A stretch of DNA of 64,000 nucleotides from Gracilibacillus salitolerans (GTDB lineage Bacteria; Bacillota; Bacilli; Bacillales; Amphibacillaceae): assembly GCF_009650095.1 (NCBI RefSeq), contig NZ_CP045915.1:4836001-4900000 (forward strand). The letters run 5' to 3'. Shown here piece after piece: positions 15,676-24,067 of this stretch. The notes below the pieces were generated by a model. The model had not been told where the DNA came from, searched no databases, and saw nothing but the letters and a program-made list of their open reading frames with translations. How positions within the stretch are numbered: position 1 is the stretch's first letter; the number at the start of each line of letters is the position of its first letter. The translations under genes were made by a program, and so were the position numbers.

Positions 15676-17709
15676 TTACACAACGTCTCGGTTCCAATGC
15701 CTGTGTGCTGCTAACGCATCTACAAATTCCTTGGAAAAGTCTTCGGAATCTCTACTTAGAACAACCCCTGGGCTAACTTTCATATCATCGACATGAAGAA
15801 GATCTTCTCCGATTTTGATAGCACCTATTGGCTTGAAATGAGAATACGCCTCATGGACAAATAAGGTGGCTTTCTTATAAAAGTCCTTATTTTCTTCGTT
15901 ACCACCAGCAATGAGAACAGCATCAAACAACACTGAATCTGCTGTTAAAAAGGTATGGTCAACTTGATATGTTGCTCCATTTTCACCTTTCACTGAACCT
16001 AATCGATCACTTATAAATTCTATTATTATTTGCTGTTTCTTCAACTTCTCCAGTATCGCTTGTAACTCTGTTCCATCAAAACCATCACCAATAATCACAC
16101 CTACTTTTCTTGTTACCACTGATTTCACTGTACTTTCCTGGCTAAGTGCCGGTGAGGATTTCCTCATTTTAATTTCTTTTGGCTCAGGAGGTTCAACACC
16201 TATCGCTTCTGCGATATTTCGCGCCAGTTCTGTACTTACATTCGAAAACATCTCGACTACCTGTTTTTGAACAGATTCACTTTCTACTTTTCCTAATTCA
16301 AAACTAAACGCATTCATAATATGTTGTTTCTCGGCGTCACTCATACTATTCCAAAATAACGTTGCTTGCGAAAAATGATCCTTAAAGCTTTCGCTGCGGG
16401 CACGTACTTTATGGCCATCTATTTTTTCCTCGTAATGTTTATAGCCACCTTCTGCCTCTGTTGATGTTTCTGGAGTATTCTGAGCTAATGAATTCTTATG
16501 GTAACTTACAGGCCCTCGATTAATCGTTTGTCTACCGTAACCATCTCGTTGATTGTTATGAAATGGACAGACCGATCGGTTAATGGGTAGCTCGTGAAAA
16601 TTGGGTCCTCCCAATCGAATTAATTGTGTATCTGTATAAGAAAAAAGACGTCCCTGTAACAATGGATCATTGGTAAAATCAATTCCTGGAACAACATGAC
16701 CAGGGTGAAATGCTACTTGTTCCGTTTCTGCAAATACGTTATCAACATTTCGATTCAATGTCATTTTGCCGATAATCTTCACGGGTACGTCTTCTTCTGG
16801 CCACAACTTGGTTGGATCTAATATATCAAAGTCAAAGTTAAATTCATCTTTCTCAGGAATCATTTGGACCCCTAACTCATATTCAGGATAGTCACCATTT
16901 TCAATAGATTCCCAAAGGTCTCGTCGATGAAAGTCCGGATCTTTACCATTTATTTTTTGTGCTTCATCCCACACTACTGAATGCGTTCCTAATAATGGTT
17001 TCCAATGAAATTTAACAAAATGGGATTTGCCTTCTGCATTGACAAAGCGGAATGTATGCACACCAAACCCCTCCATCATCCGAAAGCTTCTCGGAATCGC
17101 TCGGTCTGACATTGTCCACATTACCATATGCGCAGATTCCTGATTGTTCGCTACAAAATCCCAAAACGTATCATGGGCAGAAGCTGCTTGTGGCATTTCA
17201 TTATGTGGTTCAGGCTTTACTGCATGTATTAAATCAGGGAATTTCATCGCATCCTGAATGAAAAAGACAGGTATATTATTGCCTACCAGATCATAGTTTC
17301 CTTCTTCTGTATAAAATTTCGTAGCAAATCCACGTGCATCACGAGCTAATTCTCCTGATCCTTTACTGCCCGCTACGGTTGAAAACCTTACAAATACCGG
17401 CGTCTTTTTTGATGGGTCCTGTAAAAAGTCAGCTTTCGTAAATTCTTTCATCGAGTCATACACTTGAAATTCTCCATGAGCAGCAAAACCCCGTGCATGT
17501 ACGATTCTTTCAGGAATTCTTTCATGGTCAAAGTGCGTCATTTTTTCCCTAAAATGAAAGTCTTCCATTAAGGTTGGGCCACGTTCACCTGCTTTTAGGG
17601 AGAACTCATCTTCATGAACCTTTACACCTTGATTTGTCGTCATCTTCTTCCCACGGTCGTCTCTTGTATATTGCTCTAACTGTTCCTTCTTGTTGTTATG
17701 ACTCTTCAC
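15676..17709 (-). CDS. katE: Large-subunit catalase KatE
   Basis: At 677 residues with GTG start 17709 (GGAGG seven bases upstream) it is a clade-2 catalase. Visible features are 'IPERIVHARGFAAHGEF' with the catalytic His, 'VFFIQDAMKFPD' with the distal Asn/Asp region, and the proximal haem segment 'RLFSYTDTQLIRLG' with the Tyr ligand. A C-terminal flavodoxin-like domain follows (about 520-670, 'VGVIIGDGFDGTELQAILEKL'). It breaks down hydrogen peroxide in the cytoplasm. B. subtilis KatE (similar length) belongs to the SigB regulon, and a SigB-like promoter lies upstream here. Confidence 0.97.
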   Translation of the reverse strand: MKSHNNKKEQLEQYTRDDRGKKMTTNQGVKVHEDEFSLKAGERGPTLMEDFHFREKMTHFDHERIPERIVHARGFAAHGEFQVYDSMKEFTKADFLQDPSKKTPVFVRFSTVAGSKGSGELARDARGFATKFYTEEGNYDLVGNNIPVFFIQDAMKFPDLIHAVKPEPHNEMPQAASAHDTFWDFVANNQESAHMVMWTMSDRAIPRSFRMMEGFGVHTFRFVNAEGKSHFVKFHWKPLLGTHSVVWDEAQKINGKDPDFHRRDLWESIENGDYPEYELGVQMIPEKDEFNFDFDILDPTKLWPEEDVPVKIIGKMTLNRNVDNVFAETEQVAFHPGHVVPGIDFTNDPLLQGRLFSYTDTQLIRLGGPNFHELPINRSVCPFHNNQRDGYGRQTINRGPVSYHKNSLAQNTPETSTEAEGGYKHYEEKIDGHKVRARSESFKDHFSQATLFWNSMSDAEKQHIMNAFSFELGKVESESVQKQVVEMFSNVSTELARNIAEAIGVEPPEPKEIKMRKSSPALSQESTVKSVVTRKVGVIIGDGFDGTELQAILEKLKKQQIIIEFISDRLGSVKGENGATYQVDHTFLTADSVLFDAVLIAGGNEENKDFYKKATLFVHEAYSHFKPIGAIKIGEDLLHVDDMKVSPGVVLSRDSEDFSKEFVDALAAHRHWNRDVV

Positions 17710-17756
17710 GTTAATTCCTCCTTGTGGAATTGATGAGAATTCATTACAGAATCCCT

Positions 17757-17781
17757 CTTCCCGTGAGAAAAAAAATAAAAC
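17757..17781 (-). promoter_or_regulatory. SigB-type promoter of katE
   Basis: On the minus strand GTTTTA, a 13-base spacer, and GGGAAG resemble the SigB elements GTTTAA and GGGTAT. The position is about 50 bases upstream of the GTG start. Confidence 0.6.
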
Positions 17782-18192
17782 GTGCTATTTACAATAAACC
17801 TTTTGAAACCACAGATGACGAAACACTCATTCAAGGGATGAAAGAAATAGCTCGCTTAGGAAAAACAAAAAACACTTACACTCTACACTGAAAGTAAAAC
17901 AATCACAAATTTTTTGACTACTAAAAAATTAGCACATACAGACTGTTCTTTGCATTTTGTTCACACCATGTTAGAACTTGTCAAAAAACATAATATTTCC
18001 CTGGAAATAATCGCGAACTGGACCTCTTTAAATCCAGCAAAACATTTCTCCTTATATAGCAAAGGGAAGAAAATCGCTATCGGTTATGAGGGCTTCATCC
18101 TTTTAATTTGGTTAGCGCAACTAATCAGAGTTCAAGCATTCTTTACCTTCACTTCTTTGATTCTTCTAGATATTAAAACGGAGGTATCTTAT
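17782..18192. other. Intergenic region with no supported gene
   Basis: Two plus-strand reading frames occur here: about 43 codons from GTG 17763, and one from TTG 17914 running 39 codons into the acetyltransferase gene on the other strand. Neither has a ribosome site or recognisable motif. They may be decayed coding sequence. I see no strong promoter or RNA element. Confidence 0.45.
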
Positions 18193-18657
18193 CTACTGGT
18201 TGAGACCTGTCTCTTTTTCATACAGTTTGATATAGCCACCGCTTACTCCATATACTACGCCACTATTGTTCCAACCATATTTTTCATAATAGCCTTCAAG
18301 ATCTGTTGATAGATAAAGATTTTCATATCCTTTTTTAGCAGTTTCTTTCAGACCATGTTGTAATAGCATAGCTCCAATACCTTTGCCTCTATGTTTTTCA
18401 TTAACATATAAGCAAGCTAGCCAAGGGCACAAATCCTGACGACTATTCATATCATTTCTGATTAAAGCATAGGTTCCTATGATATCCCCTCCTTCCACAG
18501 CTACATAGAATCTTGGAATATCTGATTTAGTAGTACAAGAATGAATCATCGCATCTTCATAGAACTTGTAGTTATGCTCATTTCCCCATTGTTCCCAAAA
18601 TACTTGAAGTGCTTTTTCAAACAGTTTATCTTTTTCTTGCAATTCAATAATCTCCAT
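18193..18657 (-). CDS. GNAT acetyltransferase
   Basis: The 154-residue protein starts at ATG 18657, preceded by GGGAAGA; an upstream TTG at 18672 is less likely. The GNAT core is clear: 'GTYALIRND' strand, 'PWLACLYVNEKHRGKGIGAMLLQHGL' with the acetyl-CoA pyrophosphate loop R/Q-x-x-G-x-G, and 'LYLSTDLEGYYEKYGW'. It moves an acetyl group from acetyl-CoA to an amine whose identity is unknown. It appears monocistronic. Similar proteins are annotated only as GNAT. Confidence 0.85.
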   Translation of the reverse strand: MEIIELQEKDKLFEKALQVFWEQWGNEHNYKFYEDAMIHSCTTKSDIPRFYVAVEGGDIIGTYALIRNDMNSRQDLCPWLACLYVNEKHRGKGIGAMLLQHGLKETAKKGYENLYLSTDLEGYYEKYGWNNSGVVYGVSGGYIKLYEKETGLNQ

Positions 18658-18803
18658 GTTATCTTCCCGCAATCTAAATAATTATCATAAAAGCCTAAAT
18701 AAGATCTTCCTTTTTATATATACTTTTTAATATGGTATAGATTCATTCACATTTATATTACCAAGATCAGATTCCTTTTTTTTAGTTCATAGGTGGTAAG
18801 ATA

Positions 18804-18831
18804 TTGACATTAAATTAGAATGTGGTAATCT
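18804..18831 (+). promoter_or_regulatory. Promoter of the folD leader
   Basis: A perfect TTGACA (18804-18809) and TAATCT (18826-18831) are 16 bases apart, directly upstream of the ZTP aptamer. The rest of 18673-18800 is AT-rich with no gene. Confidence 0.6.
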
Positions 18832-18848
18832 ATACCTAAAGTTTAAAG

Positions 18849-18920
18849 ACACAGTAACTGACGGCATTTGTGGAATAAACCACAAGGGAGCTGTGTTTTA
18901 TATGGTCGGGTCGTCTGGGC
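18849..18920 (+). ncRNA. ZTP (pfl) riboswitch upstream of folD
   Basis: It has the conserved pfl pieces in order: 'ACAGTAACTGACGG', a TTGTGG/CCACAA stem, 'AAGGGAGCTGTG', a linker, and 'CGTCTGGGCAG'. The flanking stem ACAG...CTGTG closes the first domain. folD is a classic ZTP-riboswitch target, since the enzyme supplies 10-formyl-THF. Confidence 0.9.
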
Positions 18921-18921
18921 A

Positions 18922-18956
18922 GAGATAAGGACAATAGGTCCTTATCTCTTTTTTAT
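18922..18956 (+). terminator. Riboswitch-controlled terminator before folD
   Basis: GAGATAAGGAC pairs with GTCCTTATCTC and is followed by TTTTTTATTT, right after the aptamer. ZTP binding would favour read-through. Confidence 0.9.
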
Positions 18957-18976
18957 TTCATTTTAGGAGGGGTTTG

Positions 18977-19816
18977 ATGAATAAACTCATTTTGGATGGT
19001 AAAGCTGTAGCCCAAGAAATCAAGAGTAATTTAAAAAAACGTGTTGAATCTTTAACTGAAAAGGGGATTGTTCCATGCCTAGCCACTATCCTGGTTGGAG
19101 ATAACCCATCTTCAGAAACGTATGTAAGAATGAAAGGAAATGCTTGTGAGAAAATTGGTATAAAATCTATTCGTATTCAATTACCAAAAGATATTCAAAC
19201 AGAAGAATTAATTGACGCTATTCAAGAACTTAATAATGATGACGCTGTTCACGGCATTCTCCTACAGCATCCTGTACCGTCCCACATTGATGAACGTAAA
19301 GCTTTCGAAGCCATTAACCTAAAAAAAGATGTAGATGGCGTAACAAGTGCAGGATACGGACAAACAGCATTAGGATTTGGTGAATATCCTTCATGTACCC
19401 CAGCAGCTATATTAAACATTTTAAAGTATTATCAGATAACTATTGAAGGAAAACAAGCTGTTGTTGTGGGTCGAAGTCCCATCTTAGGAAAACCAGTTTC
19501 TGCGTTACTTTTAAACGAAAACGCTACTGTAACAACATGTCACTCAAAAACTGCAAATCTACCTGATATTTTAAAGCAAGCAGATATTGTCGTTGCTGCG
19601 ATAGGTAAACCTAAATTCATCCAAGGTGACTGGTTAAAGGATGGTTGCATTGTTTTAGATGCGGGTTATAACAAAGGTAATATCGGTGATGTAGATTATG
19701 AATCTTGTTACAACGTGGCAAGTGCCATTACTCCGGTTCCCGGTGGTGTAGGTCCTGTGACGATTGCAACCTTATTAAAGCATACTGTAGATTCAGCAGA
19801 AAAAACTTTAACATAG
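18977..19816 (+). CDS. folD: Methylene-THF dehydrogenase / methenyl-THF cyclohydrolase
   Basis: The 279-residue protein starts at ATG 18977 after AGGAGGGG. FolD motifs are 'SETYVRMKGNACEKIGI' with the catalytic Tyr/Lys pair, 'GILLQHPVPSHID', 'KDVDGV', 'VVVGRSPILGKPVSALLL' for NADP and the end motif 'TPVPGGVGPVTIATLL'. It interconverts methylene-, methenyl- and 10-formyl-THF. Some family positions differ from usual ('LLQHPVP' for Q-L-P-L-P, 'SCTPAA' for P-C-T-P-x-G), so it could be a second, starvation-induced paralogue. Bacillus folD is usually beside xseA/nusB, and here it stands alone under a ZTP switch. Confidence 0.93.
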   Translation: MNKLILDGKAVAQEIKSNLKKRVESLTEKGIVPCLATILVGDNPSSETYVRMKGNACEKIGIKSIRIQLPKDIQTEELIDAIQELNNDDAVHGILLQHPVPSHIDERKAFEAINLKKDVDGVTSAGYGQTALGFGEYPSCTPAAILNILKYYQITIEGKQAVVVGRSPILGKPVSALLLNENATVTTCHSKTANLPDILKQADIVVAAIGKPKFIQGDWLKDGCIVLDAGYNKGNIGDVDYESCYNVASAITPVPGGVGPVTIATLLKHTVDSAEKTLT

Positions 19817-19847
19817 GGGCAGAGACAGAAGTACTTGTTTCATAGCA

Positions 19848-19880
19848 AAACACGAGCATCAAGATTGATGCTCGTGTTTC
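19848..19880 (+). terminator. Terminator of folD
   Basis: AAACACGAGCATCAA and TTGATGCTCGTGTTT form a perfect 15-bp stem, followed by CTGTTCC (weak T-tract). Confidence 0.8.
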
Positions 19881-19882
19881 TG

Positions 19883-19996
19883 TTCCTTGGATAAGCGTTT
19901 CTGTTCCTTGGAAAACTATCCTTCTTCCTTGGATAAAGGCATATATCCAAGGAAGAGCGCTAGATATCCAAGGAGGAGAACCAGATATCCAAGAAA
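19883..19996. repeat. Six-copy 11-mer array, three direct and three inverted
   Basis: TTCCTTGGATA occurs at 19883, 19904 (last bases AAA) and 19925. Its complement TATCCAAGGAA occurs at 19944, 19965 (ending AG) and 19986 (as TATCCAAGAAA). The two central copies can form a hairpin. The copies are spaced 19-21 bases apart. Confidence 0.85.
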
Positions 19997-20026
19997 GAGC
20001 TCAGAACATGTTATAGTTTTCCCATT

Positions 20027-20737
20027 TCAGGACTTCCCACTTTTAATTCTTAACATAGAGTTAGCATTCGTTTGAAATTCATATGGTACTTTTACTTCTT
20101 CGACAATGCAGCCCTTCTCGATAAGATATTGTATTGTTTTATCTAAGTGATTATATCGTTTTCCTGTTAAATCAACTATAGGGAAGATACGAATTTCCTC
20201 TTTCGTCACCCTTAATAGCTCTTTGAGTGTTTCTATATGAAACTGATAATCCAATCTATCTGCATACATGAACAGAAAATGCGCAGAAAGAAGAATGTCA
20301 AATTCAGCATCCTCAAACGGTAAGGAAGGCAGATTTGCAGCAATGTATTTTTCATTTGCTATCTTCATATCCTTTGTACAATCATGTAAGGCACTTAAAC
20401 GATCTTTTCTAAGACTCGCTATATCGCTGAAATAATCCCACTTATAATTGCCTTTGGCTTTTTCCATATGCTCCATTGCATGTTCAATATCTTGAAGCCC
20501 TTTGTTTTTTAAACTTTCAACCGAATGATAATATGCTATATCACAGGCTGTTATCTCCAATCCTGATTTGTTACCAACAGCAGTAAACGAACAAGCTCCT
20601 GCTGGACAATCTAGTATTCTCTTTCCTTTTAGTTCATCTATTGAAAGCGAAAACATATTTAAATATTCTTGAAACGTTCTTCCAATAAAAATAATTCTGT
20701 TTAAATCTAATTTTTTATTCGAATCAGTTCTGCTCAT
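20027..20737 (-). CDS. SAM-dependent methyltransferase-like protein
   Basis: The 236-residue protein starts at ATG 20737 with AGGAG upstream. A class-I methyltransferase core is suggested by 'KGKRILDCPAGACSFTA' (motif I, with a P-A-G-A variant of the glycine loop), 'EITACDIAYY' (motif II Asp) and 'FEDAEFDILLSAHFLFMYADRLD' (motif IV region). A C-terminal strand/helix set follows. The substrate is unknown. It is first of a minus-strand run with no shared pathway apparent. The glycine-poor motif I is unusual but seen in other Firmicute members. Confidence 0.7.
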   Translation of the reverse strand: MSRTDSNKKLDLNRIIFIGRTFQEYLNMFSLSIDELKGKRILDCPAGACSFTAVGNKSGLEITACDIAYYHSVESLKNKGLQDIEHAMEHMEKAKGNYKWDYFSDIASLRKDRLSALHDCTKDMKIANEKYIAANLPSLPFEDAEFDILLSAHFLFMYADRLDYQFHIETLKELLRVTKEEIRIFPIVDLTGKRYNHLDKTIQYLIEKGCIVEEVKVPYEFQTNANSMLRIKSGKS

Positions 20738-20767
20738 GTAAACTTCTCCTAAAAATTTATTTAATGG

Positions 20768-21358
20768 CTAAATAACAATATCATATTCCATTCTTTTAGC
20801 TGTATTTTTGGCTACCTCGGAACCTAATAACCGTTTTAAAATATGAAATGACATATTGATTCCCGCTGATATTCCACCAGATGTAACGATATTTCCTTCA
20901 TCTACAAACTTTACTCCCTCTATAACATCTGTGTCAGGAAACTCTGATCGGAAACGTTCAAGACTAGCCCAATGGGTTGTTGCCCTCTTACCTTTTAATA
21001 ATCCAGCTTTAGCTAGTAGTAATGAACCAGTACATACCGAAGTCATTAGTTGAATTTTTTTCATCTCATCTGCAATCCAGTTTATTACAGAAGGATTATT
21101 AATTTCTCGTTCCCTCGCACCAAATCCACCAGGGATAATCAAAATGTCAAATGTAGGCATGTTTGAAAAACTGTAATCAGGCTGTACCTTTAAGCCATTA
21201 CGAGCGTAGACTAAATCACCTTTTTCGGACACTGTTTCAACTTTAAATGGTTTATTTTCATTTTCTAATGTTGTAACAGAAAAAACTTCAAATGGACCTG
21301 CGAAATCTAACACTTCCACATCATTAAATATAAAAATTCCTACTCTCCAAGAACGCAT
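20768..21358 (-). CDS. DJ-1/PfpI family protein (isonitrile hydratase-like)
   Basis: The 196-residue protein begins 'RVGIFIFNDVEVLDFAGPFEVFS', the InhA/ThiJ-type opening with the conserved Glu. The nucleophile elbow 'SVCTGSLLLAKAGLL' holds the reactive Cys, followed by 'ATTHWASLERF'. The C-terminus has 'VTSGGISAGINMSFHIL'. Relatives include isonitrile hydratases and the effector half of AraC/GlxA-type regulators; no HTH is present here. The reaction is unknown. It ends 31 bases before the methyltransferase start. Confidence 0.82.
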   Translation of the reverse strand: MRSWRVGIFIFNDVEVLDFAGPFEVFSVTTLENENKPFKVETVSEKGDLVYARNGLKVQPDYSFSNMPTFDILIIPGGFGAREREINNPSVINWIADEMKKIQLMTSVCTGSLLLAKAGLLKGKRATTHWASLERFRSEFPDTDVIEGVKFVDEGNIVTSGGISAGINMSFHILKRLLGSEVAKNTAKRMEYDIVI

Positions 21359-21374
21359 AAATATCCCACCCGCC

Positions 21375-22310
21375 TTATAACTTTTCTATATCATCTAAAA
21401 GATCGAATGATTTAAAAGTTTTATACCTATCTATTAATAGGATGCCTTTCCAATACCTTCTGGCCACAGCAAATTCCTCAGGATAGCTTCCCCATTCCCA
21501 AGAAATATCCCAAGTACCTTCCGCAGATAGTTGATCGATATAAAAGTTTAAATTCTGCTTAATTAAATTGCTCATTTTTTCATAAAGAGGATGATCAGGG
21601 ACATTAACAAAGTCAAGTGGGAGAGGTTTGTACCCGGTTGACCATGCCGAAACATCCCTATCTACACAATTTTCTATTAGTGTATTTATTTTTACTGAGA
21701 CGCCTCTTATTAGATTGTCATCAGCATATCTAGTGATGATTTTTAATAATTGCTGGTAATTATTGATCTCATGACTGTCCATTTGATCACTACTCATCAA
21801 GTGATCAATTGCCTTATCTATCAATTTCCAGCCTAACTGTGCTGTTTCACTATTATCTGGGGACCAATGGACTAAGAATCCAGCTAATTCTGCACTAGGA
21901 TTGAACATCCAGTTATCTTGAACTCCCTCTCTCCAATGCCACCATGGTGCGTGGGGGTGTTGGTTGTTTTCAGGCAGCACAGACGGCCACATTCCTGTAC
22001 TTTCATTGCAGGTTTTTGATAAATACGAAAGCATAGACTTTACAATCTGTTCGTCAGATCCTGCTCCTATTTCCATTAAAATTTGTCCTGCTGCCCATGT
22101 AGCCATTGGGGATGAATCTGGTGTCCAGAAGTCTGGTTCAATACCATGACCAAACCCTCCGTCTTCATTTTGAAAAGCAGATAAATAATGAATCACTTCA
22201 TCTCGGGGTGCACCTTCAAAAAGATAGCTCCACCGGGCAGCCTCTAACGGTCTGGCATTTCGTTTGATCCAGGAACTTGACTTACCTATTGATTGTTTGG
22301 TTAATTTCAT
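21375..22310 (-). CDS. Terpenoid cyclase/prenyltransferase-fold (alpha-toroid) protein
   Basis: The 311-residue soluble protein carries a QW-like repeat 'SAFQNEDGGFGHGIEPDFWTPDSSPMATWAA' and other aromatic-rich helices ('WWHWREGVQDNWMFNPSAELAGFLVHW'), the pattern of prenyltransferase/squalene-cyclase toroids. No DxDD cyclase motif is seen, so catalysis of a terpene reaction is doubtful. Such stand-alone toroids are common hypothetical proteins in Bacilli. Its start overlaps the end of the upstream membrane-protein gene by 29 bases, so the two are probably co-translated. Confidence 0.7.
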   Translation of the reverse strand: MKLTKQSIGKSSSWIKRNARPLEAARWSYLFEGAPRDEVIHYLSAFQNEDGGFGHGIEPDFWTPDSSPMATWAAGQILMEIGAGSDEQIVKSMLSYLSKTCNESTGMWPSVLPENNQHPHAPWWHWREGVQDNWMFNPSAELAGFLVHWSPDNSETAQLGWKLIDKAIDHLMSSDQMDSHEINNYQQLLKIITRYADDNLIRGVSVKINTLIENCVDRDVSAWSTGYKPLPLDFVNVPDHPLYEKMSNLIKQNLNFYIDQLSAEGTWDISWEWGSYPEEFAVARRYWKGILLIDRYKTFKSFDLLDDIEKL

Positions 22311-22632
22311 TTGAAAACCCCTCCTCGAATTTGTTTTGGTCTTTTTGTACGAATCTTTTTAATAGAAACTGAAGTACTAGAAAGATAATGAGGATATTCA
22401 AAAGCAAACCGCCGATATTAAAATGCATGCCGCTATTTCCATTAAATACGTTAGAAAATAACCAGCTACTGTATGGTTCATGCTGATAAATAGTTATATA
22501 CTCTAATGGAAAACCGAAATAGTAACTGCCCCACCAATCATTATCACTTGCAACATTACTAGGAATAATTAACGTTAGCATGATACAAACAAGCAAACTC
22601 CACTTTAGACATTTCTTATTAAATTTTTGCAC
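22282..22632 (-). CDS. Small two-TM hypothetical protein
   Basis: The 116-residue protein starts at GTG 22632, eight bases after GGAGGG. It has an N-terminal signal-like helix ('WSLLVCIMLTLIIPSNVAS'), a Trp/Tyr-rich outer loop of about 45 residues and one C-terminal membrane helix ('IGGLLLNILIIFLVLQFLL') with a charged cytosolic tail. I do not recognise the family. The tail overlaps the start of the toroid gene, which suggests the two proteins work together (inference). Confidence 0.65.
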   Translation of the reverse strand: MQKFNKKCLKWSLLVCIMLTLIIPSNVASDNDWWGSYYFGFPLEYITIYQHEPYSSWLFSNVFNGNSGMHFNIGGLLLNILIIFLVLQFLLKRFVQKDQNKFEEGFSNEINQTINR

Positions 22633-22755
22633 AAACTCCCTCCATACACGGAATTTTACTAATAGGTAAAAATATTATTTTTTTGATCTAGTATTTTAAT
22701 TTTCATTACTCATTATTTCCATTCATTTTGTTATTGCCATTTTTCTTTATAACTA

Positions 22756-23268
22756 TTAAATATATGATGGTAAATCCTTTACAGTTTTCAATTGATATAT
22801 GTTATCTTCTTGGAACTCAACATCTATACCTATTCCAAAACCTTTGATTTCCATATTAATAGCTAATCTTAAATCCTCTACTGAATCACCAATCATAAAG
22901 GATTCTTCCAGATTAATTTCTGGATATTTTTGCATTGCTTGTTCAATCATTCCGGTGTTTGGTTTTATACAATTACATCCTTCACTTTTACCGTGTGGAC
23001 AAAAATAAATATCATGTATTTCAATATTCTGACGTTTTAACTCACATATCATTTGGTTTGTAATATGGTGGTATTGGTCCATCGTAATATATCCTTCGTT
23101 AATAATATATTGGTTTGTAATGATAATTATTTTATAACCCTTCCTTGTGACTTCTTTGAGTGTATTTACTGCTCCCTCTAAAAATACTGGATACTCTAAG
23201 CTACTCCATTCATGGTCTGGATAATCTTCAATGATTGTGCCATCCCTGTCAAAGAATGCAACTTTCAC
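22756..23268 (-). CDS. HAD-IIIA phosphatase (GmhB/HisB-N-like)
   Basis: The 170-residue protein begins 'VAFFDRDGTIIED' (motif I), with 'IIIITNQ' (motif II), a zinc loop 'CPHGKSEGCNCIKPNTGM' holding Cys and His ligands, and 'FMIGDSVEDLRLA' (motif IV). This is the D,D-heptose 1,7-bisphosphatase / histidinol-phosphatase class, which dephosphorylates small sugar or amino-alcohol phosphates. No heptose or histidine genes are nearby, so the substrate is uncertain. The length fits the family. Confidence 0.85.
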   Translation of the reverse strand: MKVAFFDRDGTIIEDYPDHEWSSLEYPVFLEGAVNTLKEVTRKGYKIIIITNQYIINEGYITMDQYHHITNQMICELKRQNIEIHDIYFCPHGKSEGCNCIKPNTGMIEQAMQKYPEINLEESFMIGDSVEDLRLAINMEIKGFGIGIDVEFQEDNIYQLKTVKDLPSYI

Positions 23269-23375
23269 CCCTTTTCCCCCAATCTAAACTGCCCTATATA
23301 AAAACTAAAGAAATTGCCAATTACCCGTAATGGAATAAAATAAAAACTTTAATAATCTAGTTGTTAAAGTACCAA

Positions 23376-23723
23376 TTATGATAATCTCCAAGCTGGAATT
23401 AAAGAATGGAATCGAAAAAAGTAACTCATGATGACGTGGATAACTGTGTACAGTGCTAAAACTGTTATGTATGTAAGAAGCCAAATATGGAGTGGTTTGT
23501 TTAGAAATAGATACAGTAGCAACATACCAATCGGGATTGGTACTAACACAATTAACCATATTGGTGCGCCTAAGCTTTCTGTAAGTGCACCTAACGAAAC
23601 TACTGAAAAGCCAATAACAACAGATTGCCAGATAGCTATATCATTCATGATTAATTGACTACCTAAAAAATAAGATAAAGTAGTAAGAACAACTGATAAA
23701 ACAAAGCTAAAAAAATAACCCAT
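23376..23723 (-). CDS. Four-TM hypothetical membrane protein
   Basis: The 115-residue protein starts at ATG 23723, nine bases after AAGGAG. It is almost wholly hydrophobic, with four helices ('FSFVLSVVLTTLSYFLGS', 'VVIGFSVVSLGALTESLG', 'IWLIVLVPIPIGMLLLYLF', 'IWLLTYITVLALYTVIHVIM') and short polar turns. I recognise no family motif. Start signal and composition support a real gene. Confidence 0.65.
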   Translation of the reverse strand: MGYFFSFVLSVVLTTLSYFLGSQLIMNDIAIWQSVVIGFSVVSLGALTESLGAPIWLIVLVPIPIGMLLLYLFLNKPLHIWLLTYITVLALYTVIHVIMSYFFRFHSLIPAWRLS

Positions 23724-23956
23724 ATTACTTCTCCTTTTTGAACTAAATTCATATTGGTATTAACTTCGTCAGCTTATATTTATTTTACCATAAAAATCCA
23801 TACCTTTTCGGAAAATTTATACCCAGTTTCTCACTAAAATTAAAGGGAACTGTGTCTTCGTTATGCCACAATCGCAATCTATTGCATAACAACTTTACTG
23901 TCACTCAACACCATGATAAACTAATGCAGCAAATAGTGGAATTCCCAATTAATTAA

Positions 23957-24007
23957 AAGCACCGGTACCAGTAAGTAAATCACAGCTGACACGGTGCTTA
24001 TTTTTTT
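23957..24007 (+). terminator. Orphan terminator-like hairpin
   Basis: AAGCACCG and CGGTGCTT enclose about 27 bases and are followed by ATTTTTTT. No plus-strand gene lies upstream. The stretch 23724-23956 holds no recognisable gene, so it may mark a lost one. Confidence 0.5.
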
Positions 24008-24067
24008 GACTATTATTATTCAACTTTCAGAGACACAAGAAATCCTTAACCATTTATCACCATATAT

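Noticed and set aside
17763..17894. GTG-initiated frame of about 43 codons upstream of katE
   Set aside because: No ribosome site or known motif, and it overlaps the SigB-like katE promoter. At most decayed coding sequence.
17914..18309. TTG-initiated 131-codon plus-strand frame
   Set aside because: Its last third is the reverse of the acetyltransferase gene, the hydrophobic tail is an antisense artefact, and no start signal is present.
19883..19996. CRISPR array
   Set aside because: The 11-base units are too short, half are inverted, spacers are near-uniform and not unique, and no cas gene is present.
19887..20075. 62-codon plus-strand frame rich in Tyr-Pro-Arg
   Set aside because: It is produced by translation of the 11-mer repeat array and runs into the methyltransferase gene on the other strand.
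23305..23559. 84-codon minus-strand frame overlapping the four-TM gene
   Set aside because: Alternate frame of a better-supported gene with a good ribosome site.
20768..23723. Biosynthetic cluster of methyltransferase, DJ-1, toroid and HAD genes
   Set aside because: Gaps and separate start signals, no core biosynthetic enzyme, and no shared substrate logic; probably a chance run of accessory genes.
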